Assembly: GCA_046520405.1 (NCBI GenBank)
Contig: JBKGHI010000014.1
Coordinates: 7,786-71,785, forward strand
DNA length: 64,000 nucleotides
Direction: 5' to 3'
Source: Myxococcus sp046520405
GTDB lineage: Bacteria; Myxococcota; Myxococcia; Myxococcales; Myxococcaceae
Each line of letters begins with the position of its first letter. Positions within the stretch are counted from its first letter, which is position 1. Below the pieces are notes generated by a model. It had not been told where the DNA came from, searched no databases, and saw only the letters and a list, made by a program, of their open reading frames with translations. Shown here piece by piece: positions 30,001 to 38,900 of this stretch. Both the position numbers and the translations under genes were made by a program.

Positions 30001-32360
30001 ATTGGACGTTCTCCCCGCCGGTGACGCTGGGAGATGACACGTACACCGCCGTTGTCACGGCGACGGACACGGCGGGCAACGTCAGTGGCCCGGCGAGCGT
30101 CACCTTCACGGTGGACACCACGGCGCCGGACACGGCCATCGACAGTGGCCCGGAGGCGCTGACGAACGCGACCACCGCGGCCTTCGTCTTCTCGTCGAAC
30201 GAGTCCCCGGTGACGTACGAGTGCAGCCTGGACGGCGCCGCCTTCACGGCGTGCTCGGCGCAGGCGCAGTTCGGTCCGCTGGCGGACGGCAACCACACCC
30301 TGGCGGTGCGCGCGGTGGACGCCGCGGGCAACGTGGACGCGACGCCGGCCACGCACGACTGGGAGGTGGACACGGCGGCTCCCGCGGTGGCCATCACCTT
30401 CCCCGCCAGCGGCGAGGTGCTCGACACCGCGACGGTGACGTACGCCGGCACCGCGGAGCCGAACAGCACGGTGGTGGTCGTCGTCAACGGCAACACCGTG
30501 GGCACGGTCGAGGCGGACGGCTCCGGCCAGTGGACGCTCCCCGTCAACACGCCGCTCGCGGAGGGGACGCACACCGTCTCCGTCACCGCGACGGACGCGG
30601 CGGACAACACCAGCGAGCCGGTGAGCCACACCTTCACCGTGGACGCGGAGCCGCCCGAGACGTCCTTCACCCAGACGCCTCCGCTGCTCAGCGCCTCCGC
30701 GACGGCCACCTTCGCGTTCGCCTCGGATGAGTCGCCGGTGACGTACGAGTGCAGCCTGGACGGCGCGCCCTTCTCCGCCTGCGACACCCCGGCCGAGCTG
30801 ACCGGCCTGGCCGACGGCGAGCACGAGCTGCAGGTCCGCGCCCGGGATGCGGACGGCAATGTGGACCCGACGCCGGCCAGCCACACCTGGACGGTGGACA
30901 CCACGGCACCGGACACCTTCATCGCCAGCGGCCCGCCGCTGACCGAGGCTCCTGCCGCGGCCACGTTCGACTTCGACGCCTCGGAGCCGAACGTCACCTA
31001 CGAGTGCAGCCTGGACGGCGCGGCCTATGCGCCGTGCACCGACCCGGTCACCTTCAGCGACCTGGCGCTGGGCACGCACACCCTCCACGTGCGCGCCATC
31101 GACGCGGCGGGCAACTTGGACGACACGCCGGCCACCTACACCTGGGTGGTCACCGCGGACGCGGACAACGACGGCCTCACGGACGCCGAGGAGATTGCGC
31201 TGGGCACCGACCCGAACAATCCCGACACGGACGGCGACGGCCTGCCGGACGGCATCGAGGTGCATGTCGCGGGGACGGATCCGCTCGACGACGACACGGA
31301 CGACGACGGCCTCCTGGACGGCAACGAGGACGCCAACCACGACGGCATCGTCGACGAGGGTGAGACGGACCCGAACAACTGGGACACCGACGGCGACCTG
31401 CTCTCCGACGGTCTGGAGCTCGGCCTCTCCGAGCCCCAGGGCACCGACACCGACATGACGCGCTTCGTGGCGGACGCGGACCCGGCGACAACGACGGACC
31501 CGCTCAACCGGGACACGGACCACGGCAGCGTGTGGGACGGCATCGAGGACGCCAACCACAACGGCCGGGTGGACCCGGGCGAGACGGATCCGCTGCTGGC
31601 CGCGGACGACACCGACTCCGACCTGGACGGCATCGACGACGCGACGGAAATCGCGCTGGGCCTGGACCCGCGCAACGCGGACAGTGACTCCGACGGTGTG
31701 CCAGACGGCATCGACGGCATCACCGACACGGATGGTGACGGCCTCATCGACGCGCTGGACCCGGACAGCGACAACGACGGCATCCTGGACGGCACGGAGA
31801 TGGGCGTGACGCTGGAGAGCGCTCCGGCGGACACGGACCGCAGCTCGCCCAACTTCCGTCCGGACGCGGACCCGAGCACCACCACCGACCCGAAGAACCC
31901 GGACACGGATGGTGACGGCCTGAGCGACGGCGAGGAGGACGCCAACCACGACGGCCGCGTCGACGCCTCGGAGACCGACCCCAACAACCCGGACACGGAC
32001 GATGACGGCCTGATGGACGGCGTGGAGGTGCGTGGCTCCAACCCCACCGACCCGCTCAACCCCGACACGGACGGCGACGGCCTGACGGACGGCGCGGAGG
32101 ACGCCAACCACAACGGCGCGCTCGACTCCGGCGAAACGGACCCGAACAACGCCGACACGGACGGCGGCGGGGCCAGCGATGGCGAGGAAGTCTCCGGCGG
32201 GACGAACCCGCTGGACGCCAACGACGACTTCACCGTCGCCGGCCACGGCTGCAGCACGAGCGGCGCGGGCACCCTCGCTCCGCTGGCGCTGTGGCTCCTC
32301 GCCCTGCCCCTGCTGCGCCGCCTGCGCCGCACGGGGAGCCCCCCAGCCAAGGCCGCCTGA
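24090..32360 (+). CDS. Giant secreted repeat protein with MYXO-CTERM anchor
   Basis: A 2756-residue surface protein. ATG 24090 is chosen because a signal peptide follows (LPWALALLVAIAVTQAAAAP) and the sigma-54 promoter lies upstream of it. The mature start holds a beta-rich domain (to about 370) and a DUF11-like segment (GGDLIEYTIVTTNTGDD). There follow 15 modules of about 83 residues, each with a Cys pair around (Y/F)ECS(L/M/V)DG, mixed with 6 bacterial Ig-like domains (SGTAEPGSTVRVVVNG type). Thrombospondin type 3 calcium repeats come last (DTDGDGLPDGIEV and others, about 2355-2710), then a MYXO-CTERM tail (HGCSTSGAG, hydrophobic helix, RRLRR). The next gene encodes an OmpA barrel, recalling the TraA/TraB pairing. 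Probably an adhesin or contact protein. Confidence 0.9.
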   Translation: MSSPSSRRAGRQTARLPWALALLVAIAVTQAAAAPVMRHTADQRGDILMVGNTLAQDCANSVPGPLVGSVGSCGSNTSDDAVDVYWTIESGVAFANTSVTATQARSRASLQVPAGAIVTYARLYWAAHLSTSTSNRTPDTSAEFSRPGAFSQMLTADVTHQYAPNGRFIYESSADVTALVAAHGTGVYEVSDVDAAPIANLNNTDTFSAWALVVFYRHPDSPIRNLTLFDGMDYVSNGNPQTVTLSGFNVPTSGFDAKLGVLAFEGDATRTGDQFRVNGVAISDGANPANNFFNSTRSVLGSPSTHADDLPRLTGAQASMSGVDMDVVDITNRVSGGATSMTVTATSSGDSYILGAFATSIATLRPDFTNTYKTATPVNPRADGSLRGGDLIEYTIVTTNTGDDVSIETILRDPLPSQLTYVPGTLEIVSGPNAGALTDIAGDDVGEVSPTGVITVRLGTGATATLGGSLQLQESTSIRFRAVVAPDASGVVANQATITAEGERGAPASSATSSPSPSTTGPTTIVVSVPDAPIVTAPAPGSTVATNAPVFSGTAEPGSTVRVVVNGVEVCSATAHPTTGAWSCTTSSTLPEGTHTASVTATDPAGNVGPATQVIFTVDTVAPDTSILTGPTGAVTSTSAAFTFASNESPVTYECSLDGAAFTACTTPAAYSNLSQGNHTLAVRARDAGGNVDPTPATRAWTVDTVAPDTTIVSGPSGLTNSASATFDFGSNESGVTYQCALNGAPFTACTDPVTFPGLAQGSHTLQVRAVDAAGNIDPTPASRSWTVDTVAPDTSIVSGPSGTTNSANATFTFNASESPVTYECSLDGAAFTACTSPAAFTNLVDGSHTFSVRARDAAGNVDATPATRTWSVDTTAPDTTIVSGPSGMTNSADASFAFNANESPVTYECSLDGAAFTACTSPAAYSNLSQGSHTFAVRARDAAGNIDATPATRTWTVDTVAPETSFAITPPLLSNSADATFDFSSNESDVTYECRLDGAVLFTACTNPVTFPALAQGYHTLQVRAVDTAGNVDPTPAVYAWTIDTAAPDTTLSGGPTGTTADTHATFSFTADETPATFECSLDGAPFAACTSPVSLTGLADGEHTFAVRAVDESGNVDPTPATWTWTVDTTAPDTSFASTPALMSNSATAAFDFSSNESPVTYECSLDSAPFAACNDPATFMGLQDGEHTLAVRARDAVGNVDPTPATYTWTVDTSAPETTIVSGPSGLTNSDNASFTFSASEAGVTYECSLNGATYAPCANPAAFDGLPDGSHTLTVRAVDAAGNVDPTPATRTWTVDTTPPGTSITTAPAAITNATSATFGFSSDSDPVTYECSLDGAAFSACSNPQTFTGLSEGDHTLAVRAVDAAGNADPTPATHAWTVDTTAPDAPEIDAPANGVSVPTQQPVISGTATPGTLVTVTVDGEVLGTVPVDVNGDWTFTPPVALGQGEHTVTATATDAAGNVSDPSAPTTFTVDTVAPDAPEITTPADDSTIATATPVFEGTTEPYAQVTVTVDGEVIGTVTADGDGNWSLPSPDALDEGAHTVEASATDAAGNTSETTSHDFSIDLSTPETFIDSGPATFTRETSASFVLRTENGGVGFECSLDGAAFASCTSPASFSGLAEGSHTLAVRAVNALGTVDPTPAAYAWTVDLTAPATPAIVSPPSGTEVGTATPTLTGTGDAGSNIYLEVGVATYGPILVDENGEWTFTLPDAQAEGPITVTATSVDAAGNTSQPVPHAFVIDLTGPETFIDAAPATITRQTSATFELRAEGGAVGYECSMDGASFAPCASPVTYSGLTDGEHLFLVRAVDAAGNVDPTPAEHAWTVDTVEPDTLVVSGPTSPTNATSATFEFAANEPGATFECSVDGATYAACTTPITFAGFVEGEHALLVRAVDAAGNVDSSPASYIWTVDVTPPSVPVIASPAPGAVLDSGAVTLTGSAPGAATVHVTVDGTTYGPITVDGSGNWTFSPPVTLGDDTYTAVVTATDTAGNVSGPASVTFTVDTTAPDTAIDSGPEALTNATTAAFVFSSNESPVTYECSLDGAAFTACSAQAQFGPLADGNHTLAVRAVDAAGNVDATPATHDWEVDTAAPAVAITFPASGEVLDTATVTYAGTAEPNSTVVVVVNGNTVGTVEADGSGQWTLPVNTPLAEGTHTVSVTATDAADNTSEPVSHTFTVDAEPPETSFTQTPPLLSASATATFAFASDESPVTYECSLDGAPFSACDTPAELTGLADGEHELQVRARDADGNVDPTPASHTWTVDTTAPDTFIASGPPLTEAPAAATFDFDASEPNVTYECSLDGAAYAPCTDPVTFSDLALGTHTLHVRAIDAAGNLDDTPATYTWVVTADADNDGLTDAEEIALGTDPNNPDTDGDGLPDGIEVHVAGTDPLDDDTDDDGLLDGNEDANHDGIVDEGETDPNNWDTDGDLLSDGLELGLSEPQGTDTDMTRFVADADPATTTDPLNRDTDHGSVWDGIEDANHNGRVDPGETDPLLAADDTDSDLDGIDDATEIALGLDPRNADSDSDGVPDGIDGITDTDGDGLIDALDPDSDNDGILDGTEMGVTLESAPADTDRSSPNFRPDADPSTTTDPKNPDTDGDGLSDGEEDANHDGRVDASETDPNNPDTDDDGLMDGVEVRGSNPTDPLNPDTDGDGLTDGAEDANHNGALDSGETDPNNADTDGGGASDGEEVSGGTNPLDANDDFTVAGHGCSTSGAGTLAPLALWLLALPLLRRLRRTGSPPAKAA
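25940..31150 (+). repeat. Coding tandem repeats of the giant gene
   Basis: Fifteen units of roughly 250 bases with recurring stretches such as GTGGACCCGAC and GACGTACGAGTGC, encoding VDTxAPDT and YECSLDG. Six Ig-like units interrupt them. Nucleotide identity between units is high enough to permit recombination and length change. All are within one open frame. Confidence 0.85.
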
Positions 32361-32386
32361 TTCATCGCCCCTGCACTGTCACGACC

Positions 32387-32433
32387 CCGGCGGATGCTCC
32401 TGCTCATCGTTTCTTGAGTCGGTCATCCGCCGG
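32387..32433 (+). terminator. Hairpin between giant gene and ompA-like gene
   Basis: CCGGCGGATG (32387-32396) pairs perfectly with CATCCGCCGG (32424-32433). A second short stem, CTCA/TGAG, lies inside the loop. No T-run follows. It may be a partial terminator or RNA-stability element that sets lower expression of the downstream gene. Confidence 0.5.
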
Positions 32434-32483
32434 TGACAACCTTCGCGGCTCCTCGACGGGGCCCCTCCCAGCCTCGACCCTCC

Positions 32484-34295
32484 ATGCACCTTCTCGATTT
32501 CACACCGTCCGCACCGCGCAGCCTCCTCCGCCGCGTGACACGGCTCGTCGCTCCGCTGTTGCTGGTGGCCTCGGCCACCGCCAGCGCGCAGCCCGCGGCG
32601 TCGCAGGCCATTGACGTGCAGCAGTACAAGCCGGCTCCGGGCGCCTATGACGTGCTCGGCATGCACGGCGCGCGCATCGCGCCGCACCTGTCCTGGAACC
32701 TGGGCGCGTCGCTCAACTACGCGAACGACCCGCTCAACCTCGTGGATCCGCGAGCGGACCGGTTCCTGTCCCGCATCGTGGACAGCCAGCTCACGCTGGA
32801 CCTGATGGGCGCCATCTCCCTGTTCGACCGGGTGGAGATTGGCTTCGCCCTGCCCATCTCCCACACGACGTCCGAGCCGGCCGCCGCCGTGGCCCCGGAC
32901 CTGGCGAACGGCGTGGGGACCACGGGCGTGGGTGACCTGCGGCTGGTGCCCAAGGTCCGCCTGCTCTCCACCGACAGCGGCATCCACCTGGCGGTGACGG
33001 CGCCCCTCACCCTGCCCTCCGGGGGTGGCTCGAAGTTCCTGGGCTCGGACTCGGTGACGTTCCAGCCCCGCTTCGTGGCGGAGTGGGCCACCGCCGCGGT
33101 CCGCCTGCTCGCCAACGTGGGCTTCAACGTGCGCCGCGAGGAGCAGCTGCGCAACCTGCGCGTGGGCAACGAGTTCGCCTACGCGGTGGGCGCCGAGGTG
33201 CCGCTCACGCAGAAGCTCACGGCCCAGGCCACCCTGGCGGGCGCGTTGGGCCTGAAGGAGACGAGCAGCGAGGAGCGCCCCATGGAAGCGCTGGCCGCGC
33301 TGAAGTACCGCTTCACCGAAGGGCTGGCCGCGCACGTGGGCGCAGGTCCCGGCCTGACGCGGGGCTACGGCACCCCGTCCTTCCGCGTGCTCGCGGGCGT
33401 GGCCTGGACGCCGTTCGAAGCCAAGAGCGCCCCCGCCGCGGCCGCGCCGCCCTGCGACCTGGGCCCCGAGGACTTCGACGGCTTCCAGGACGACGACAAC
33501 TGCCTGGATCCAGACGACGACGGCGACGGCATCCCCGACGTCACCGACGTGTGCCCCACCGAACCGGAGACCTTCAATGGCTTCCAGGACGAGGACGGCT
33601 GCCCGGATGACCCGAACGCCCACCAGCCGCCCGCCGAGACGAGCCAGCCCGCGGCGCCCCCCGCGCCCATGGCGCTGCCGCCCCCGCCGGTGGACACCGA
33701 CGGCGACGGCATCATCGACTCGGAGGACCTCTGCCCGAACGCGCCCGAGGACAAGGACGGGTTCGAGGACGAGGACGGCTGCCCCGACCCCGACAACGAC
33801 CAGGACGGCATCCCGGACGCCGTGGACCAGTGCCCGCTGGAGGCGGAGACCATCAACGGCGTGAAGGACGACGATGGCTGCCCGGACAAGGGCAAGTCGC
33901 AGGTGCGCGTGGAAGGCGAGCGCATCGTCATCCTGGACAAGGTGTACTTCGCCACCGGTCGCGACGTGATTCTGGCCCGGTCCCACAACCTGCTGCGTCA
34001 GGTGGCCTCCACGCTCAAGGCCAACCCGCGGATTCAACTGGTCCGGGTGGAAGGCCACACGGATGACCAGGGCAACGACGCGAAGAACCTGAACCTGTCC
34101 CAGCGGCGGGCGAAGAATGTGGTGGCCTTCCTGGTGAAGGCCGGCATCGCGGCGGAGCGGCTGGAAGCGGTGGGGTATGGTGAGACGAAGCCGGTGGACA
34201 CCAACAGGACGTCCAAGGGGCGCGAGAACAACCGGCGCGTCGAGTTCAACATCGTGAAGGTCGCCGAGCCTTCGGCGGGAGGAGGCACGCGTTGA
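32484..34295 (+). CDS. OmpA-family outer-membrane protein with calcium-type repeats (TraB-like architecture)
   Basis: A 603-residue protein. ATG 32484 starts a signal peptide ending ATASAQ; the longer GTG 32433 frame is less likely. Residues about 45-320 are a predicted beta-barrel with alternating strands. Three or four thrombospondin type 3-like segments follow (DDDGDGIPDVTDVCP and similar) with a proline-rich spacer. The C-terminal OmpA domain binds peptidoglycan: GHTDDQGND, LSQRRAKNVV and YGETKPV carry the usual Asp and Arg ligands. Placement behind a giant MYXO-CTERM protein mimics the TraAB outer-membrane-exchange pair of M. xanthus, but this is not claimed to be TraB itself. The stop overlaps the next start (TGATG). 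Confidence 0.88.
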   Translation: MHLLDFTPSAPRSLLRRVTRLVAPLLLVASATASAQPAASQAIDVQQYKPAPGAYDVLGMHGARIAPHLSWNLGASLNYANDPLNLVDPRADRFLSRIVDSQLTLDLMGAISLFDRVEIGFALPISHTTSEPAAAVAPDLANGVGTTGVGDLRLVPKVRLLSTDSGIHLAVTAPLTLPSGGGSKFLGSDSVTFQPRFVAEWATAAVRLLANVGFNVRREEQLRNLRVGNEFAYAVGAEVPLTQKLTAQATLAGALGLKETSSEERPMEALAALKYRFTEGLAAHVGAGPGLTRGYGTPSFRVLAGVAWTPFEAKSAPAAAAPPCDLGPEDFDGFQDDDNCLDPDDDGDGIPDVTDVCPTEPETFNGFQDEDGCPDDPNAHQPPAETSQPAAPPAPMALPPPPVDTDGDGIIDSEDLCPNAPEDKDGFEDEDGCPDPDNDQDGIPDAVDQCPLEAETINGVKDDDGCPDKGKSQVRVEGERIVILDKVYFATGRDVILARSHNLLRQVASTLKANPRIQLVRVEGHTDDQGNDAKNLNLSQRRAKNVVAFLVKAGIAAERLEAVGYGETKPVDTNRTSKGRENNRRVEFNIVKVAEPSAGGGTR

Positions 34296-35460
34296 TGCGG
34301 ACAGCCCCTTGGATGATGGCGGTGGTGCTGGCGGGTGCGCCCGCGTTCGCTTCGCAAGCGCAGGCGCCGTGTGGTGGCCTGCGCTTCGAGAGCGGCCGGG
34401 TGGTGTTTGGCCGGACGCTGGCGCCCCAGGGCGCGGAGACGGACGCATGCCTCGCGCACGTGGCGGAGGCGCTCCTGGCGCGCCCCGCCATCCGCTCGGT
34501 GACGGTGGCGGCGAAGCTCCCGGACGCGGACCGGCTGGACGGCCGGGGCCTGGCGGTGGCGAAGCGGGCGGCGGACGCGCTGGTGGCGGCCGGCTTGGCC
34601 CGCACGCGCGTGTCCGCCGTGGCACCACCTTCCGTGGAGGGTGAGCCCGCCCAGCTCCAGCTCGCCTATGTCGAGCGGCCCACCCAGCCCTCGGTGGCTC
34701 GCCTGCGGGCGCCAGCGGCACGGTGGAGGCCGGTACGTCGGAGCAACAGCTCCGCCCCAGGATGGTGGGTGACTCGCTCTACCAGGGCGAGCTGCTGCGC
34801 ACTGGCGCGGACGCCCAGGCCGAGCTGGCGCTGGCGGACGGCAGCATGGTGCGCGTGGTGGAGAACAGCCTCATCAAGGTCGGCGCCATCGAGCTGATGG
34901 CGAACCTTCAGCGCAAGGTGCAGTTGGACCTGCTGCGGGGCACCGTGGAGACGGACGCGGCGCCCGGTGGCGTGGGCTCCATCTTCGAGGTCCGCACGCG
35001 CGGCGCGGTCGCCGGTGTGCGCGGCACCCGGTTCCGCGTGTCGGCCCAGGACGACGGCACCAGCCGCTTGGAGACGCTGGAAGGCAAGGTCGCGCTGAGC
35101 GCGGAGCAGGCGGAGGTTGAAGTCGCTGGAGGCCATGGCTCGCGCGCGAAGCCGGGCTCGCCTCCGGAGCCGCCGCGCCCGCTGCTGCCCGCGCCCACGC
35201 TGGTGGGCCCCCGGGGTGGCGCATTCCCAGCGGCGCCGAAGCTGTCGTGGCGGACGCTGGAAGGCGCCGCGACGTACCGCGTGGAGCTGGCCCGTACGGC
35301 GGACTTCGCCGCGGGCGTCCAGACCTTCGACACCGCCAGCACGGAGCTGTCGGTGCCCGGGCCTCGCCAGGGCAAGTGGTTCTGGCGGGTGATGGCCGTG
35401 GATGGTGACGGCTTCGTGGGTTTCCCCTCCAAGATCTACGCCTTCGACGTCCAGCCCTGA
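34295..35460 (+). pseudogene. FecR-domain secreted protein with OmpA-like N-terminus, frameshifted
   Basis: From ATG 34295: a signal peptide, then an OmpA-like half domain (residues about 25-125). One base is missing near 34705. In the restored frame a FecR domain follows (GDSLYQGELLRTGADAQAELALADGSMVRVVENS; GAVAGVRGTRFRV), then a fibronectin-like C-terminal domain (YRVELARTADFAAGVQ). The whole would be about 388 residues. Periplasmic FecR proteins beside CHASE2 genes are a recurring neighbourhood and probably pass envelope signals to the CHASE2 sensor. It overlaps the OmpA gene by one base, so it shares the operon. Confidence 0.78.
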
Positions 35461-35531
35461 GACTGTCGCATTGCGTGCGCCCATCCTGGCACGCATGATG
35501 GCCGGGTCCTGCCTGCCCGCAGGCCCCGCCC

Positions 35532-36988
35532 ATGGACCCCAGTCCCGCCGCCCCTCAACGCCGCGACGCGCTCCGTCTGCCCTCGCCCGCCACGCTGCGG
35601 ATGCTGGGCGCGTGCGTGGGTATCGCGCTGGCGGTGGTGACGGCGGTGACGGGTGGCGCGCCGGGTCTCCTGGAGCGCTCGCTCTACGACCAGTCGGTGA
35701 GCCGCCTGCTGCCTCCCGTTCCGCCCAGCGCGGACCTGGTGCTGGTGGAGGTGGACGACCGCGCCCTCGCGACACTGGGTGAGCGCTGGCCGCTGTCACG
35801 CGCCACCTGGGCCCGCGCCTTCCAGGCGCTCGCCGCGCAGCGTCCGTCCGCCGTCGCGGTGGACGTCGTCTTCGACCAGCCCGGGCCGCGGGACGCGCTG
35901 GAGCTGGGCGAGGACATCCTGGAAGCGCTGCGACGCTCGGGCCTGATGGAGCAGCCCGCGGGCACGGCGCTGGCGGCGAACCTGGAGGCGCGACTCCGCG
36001 AGCGAGACGGCGACGCCCGACTGGCCGAGGCGATTTCGGAAGGCCACGGCGTCGTGCTGGGTGCCGCCGCCCTCACGGAGGACGTCCCCGTGATGGCACC
36101 GCTAGAGGATGGCGCTCTGGGCACGCCCCTGCCCCTCCCCGCCCAGGCGCTGCGGCTCCAGGCCCGCGAGGTGGCGGGGAGCATCGCGCCGCTGCGCATG
36201 GCGGCCCGGGGCAGTGGCACCCTCAACATGCTGGTGGATGGGGACGGCGTCATCCGGCGCTATCCCTATGCCGTGGGTGTGAGCGGACAGTCCTGGCCCT
36301 CACTGGCGCTGGCCACCGCGCTGCACCTGACGCCGGAGCGGGCCGAACCGCTGCGCGCGCTGGCGGCTCTGGACCAGGGCGCGCCGCTGATGCGCCTTCC
36401 CGCGCCCAACTGGCTGCCGCGTGTGAGTCTGGCGGACGTGCTTCACGCGGACCCGCGCTCGGTGGGACTGGACCTGGCGCTGCGAGGCAAGACGGTTTTC
36501 GTGGGCGTCACCGCCACGGGGCTGCACGGACAGAGCACGCTGCCCGGTCAGGTGGCCGTGCCCGGCGTGGAGATTCACGCCTTCGCCCTGGACAACCTGC
36601 GCTCGGGCCGGCTGATGCGCTCGTCGGGCATCGTGGCGCTGGTGGGCGTCCTGGAGACGGCGGGGGTGCTGCTGGCCTTCGCCTGGCTCTGCCGCCGCGC
36701 GCGCTCGTCCGGCGCGGTCCTCCAGTGGGGATTGGGGCTGATCGTCCTCCACACGGCGCTGGTGGCGTGGCTGGCGTCGGACCCGGGTTGGGTCATCCCG
36801 CTGGTGCCCGCGTGGGTGGGCCTGACGCTGATGCTGCTGGTGGACTCGGCGTCCCGCGCGCAGGAGATGGCCGGCAGCGCGGTGCCCTCCGCCGGCTCTT
36901 CATCCGCTACCCCCAGGCCTCCGTGGAGCCGGCCGCGCCGCCACGAGACGCCCCGCGCGCCCGAGGCGACGCGATGCGCCAGGACTAG
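35532..36988 (+). CDS. CHASE2-domain membrane sensor without output domain, late frameshift
   Basis: An N-terminal membrane helix (about 25-45), a periplasmic CHASE2 domain (about 50-360; VLVEVDDRALATLGERWPLSR and the late GKTVFVGVTATGLHGQ) and two or three closing membrane helices. A missing base near 36888 throws the last 35 codons out of frame; restored, the protein ends in RRLFIRYPQ and a short tail at 36988. CHASE2 is usually fused to a cyclase, kinase or GGDEF module, and here none is attached. The next gene, 89 bases on, supplies REC-GAF-GGDEF modules, so the output may be split onto a second protein. Confidence 0.8.
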
Positions 36989-37077
36989 CTGCCAACCGGC
37001 CATTCTCCACCTGGGCAACGCCGCGCCACACGGAGCCTTGAGCCAGACGGCAGCCGTGGCAGCATCTCCCCTCCTTC

Positions 37078-38861
37078 ATGCCCCGCTACGCCCTCATCGC
37101 CGAGCCCGACCCACAACGCGCCGCTGGCCTCTTGTCTCTCGCCATGGAGGAGGGACTCGAAGGCGTCGTCACCAAGGATGGCGTCGAGGCCACGGAGGTG
37201 GTGCGCCAGCGTGGCGCGCCCTCACTGCTCGTCACCGACCTGGCGCTGCCCCGGCTGGACGGCTTCGCGCTGCTCACCTGGCTGCGAGAGCAGGAGGACT
37301 CCGCCGGCACGCAAGTGGTGGTGGTGACGGCCTTCGATGAGCTGCGCGTCCGGGCCTGGCAGCTCAAGGAGCCCCTGGGCATCCATGCGCTGCTCAGCCG
37401 CCGGGCCTCGTCGGAGCTGATGCGGGACACGCTGCGGCGCGTCCTCTCCGGACAGTTGGCGCCGCAGCCGCCCGCCACGGAGTCCACCGGGGAGCAGGAG
37501 CGGCAACGGCTGGCGAGCATCGCCGCCATGCGGTTGGTCGACGACGGGCCGCCCGAAGGGGAGCTCCAGCAGCTCGTCACGGAGGTGGCCCAGGCGTTCG
37601 GCGTCCCCGTGGCCCTGCTGACGTTGGTGTTGGGTGAGCGCCAGTGGTTCAAGGCCCACGTTGGGCTGCCGCCCTCCCTGGCGAAGGACCGGGGCACGCC
37701 GCGCGACTGGGCGTTCTGCCACCACGTGGTGCAGGGGCGTGAGCCGCTCGTCGTACCGGATGCCCGGCGCCACCCCTTCTTCCGCGACAATCCGCTGGTG
37801 CGCGATGGCATCGTGGGCAGCTACGCGGGCGCGCCGCTGCTGACGTCCACGGGGGAGGTGCTGGGCTCGCTGTGCGTCATCGACACGCGCCCGCTCGTCC
37901 TGGGCGCCGAGGACCTGGCCGCGCTGCGAGAGCTCGCGAGCCGCGTCGCGGAGGACCTGGAGCAGCGGGCCCGGGCGAAACAAGCCACCGCGAAGGCGCA
38001 GCGTGAGCCCGCGCTCACCGAGGCGTCCGCCCTGGCGCTCCTGCGCGACGCCGTGCAGGCCCTGGACGTCGCCGCCCTGCTGGTGGCACCGGGGCGCAAG
38101 CCCTATGCGAGCAACGCCGCGCTGACGGACCTGCTGGGACTGCCCGCGGACGCATTCCCCGGCATGACGTTCGACGCCTTCTGCCAGCACGTCGCGGGAC
38201 TCACCGCGGACCCGGCGGGCACGGTGCGTCAGCTCGACCTGGCCTCCGAGTCGTCCCGGGGCCTTCGCTTGTCGCTGGTGGTGGAACGCCCGCAGGCGCG
38301 ACGCCTTCGCTGGGTGGCGCGGCCCTTCCCCATTCCCGGCGGCGTGGCGCAGATGCTGACGCTCGCCGACGTGGGGCACACCCGGCCGGCCCGCGACGAA
38401 CGTGAGCGGCAATACCGGGTGGACGGCCTGACGGGACTGGATTCGCGGCGCGTCGGCGAGGAACGGGTGCTGCGCGAGATTGGCCGGTGCCGTCGGGATG
38501 GAGTTCCCTTCAGCGTGCTGCTCGCGGACCTGGTGGGCCTGGGACGCATCAATGCGACGCGGGGCTTCGACGCGGGCGACGCCTTGCTCCGAGACGGCGC
38601 ACGCGCCACGGAAGTACTGGCGGCCCCCAATGGCTTCGCGGTGCGCTGGGACGGAGGGACGTTCCTGCTGGGGCTTCCCGGGGTGGATGCGGAGCAGGCG
38701 GAGTCCTTGCGCCGCAAGCTGCATGACACCCCGGCGCGCCCGAGGTGGTGTCCGCCACCGTCACCGTCGAGGGCGAGGAAGACCCGCAGGGCACCCTGGC
38801 CCGCGCCCAGGCCGCGCTCGCCCGCGCCAAGACGGAGCAGCGTTCACGCCGGATGGAGTAA
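37078..38861 (+). CDS. REC-GAF-PAS-degenerate GGDEF signalling protein, late frameshift
   Basis: A protein of about 594 residues. Residues 1-125 form a receiver (LLVTDLALPRLDG with acceptor Asp), 150-300 a GAF domain (FGVPVALLTLVLGERQWFKAHVGL, SYAGAPLLTSTGEVLGSLCV), 320-430 a PAS-like segment, and 445-590 a GGDEF fold. The catalytic motif reads GGTFL instead of GG(D/E)EF and the substrate helix is also altered, so diguanylate cyclase activity is unlikely; it may bind or sense instead. One base is missing near 38735; the correct frame ends at TAA 38861. It lies 40 bases before the hydroxylase-Nif11-sulfotransferase operon and may be cotranscribed. Confidence 0.8.
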
Positions 38862-38900
38862 GTCCGGCTCGAGAGCATCCACCGCGAAGAGGAGCACCGC

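Noticed and set aside
24600..31100. Regular repeats that might be a CRISPR array
   Set aside because: The period is about 250 bases, the units are not separated by unique spacers, and all lie in one open reading frame encoding Ig-like modules.
24105..32246. A minus-strand open frame of over 2,700 codons opposite the giant repeat gene
   Set aside because: It is an antisense shadow of a GC-biased repeat gene. Its translation is low-complexity Arg/Gly/Val with no domain, while the plus strand shows clear domains, a signal peptide and a sorting tail.
35488..35503. TGGCAC ahead of the CHASE2 gene as a sigma-54 promoter
   Set aside because: The -24 half is perfect but the -12 position reads ATGG instead of TTGC at the required spacing.
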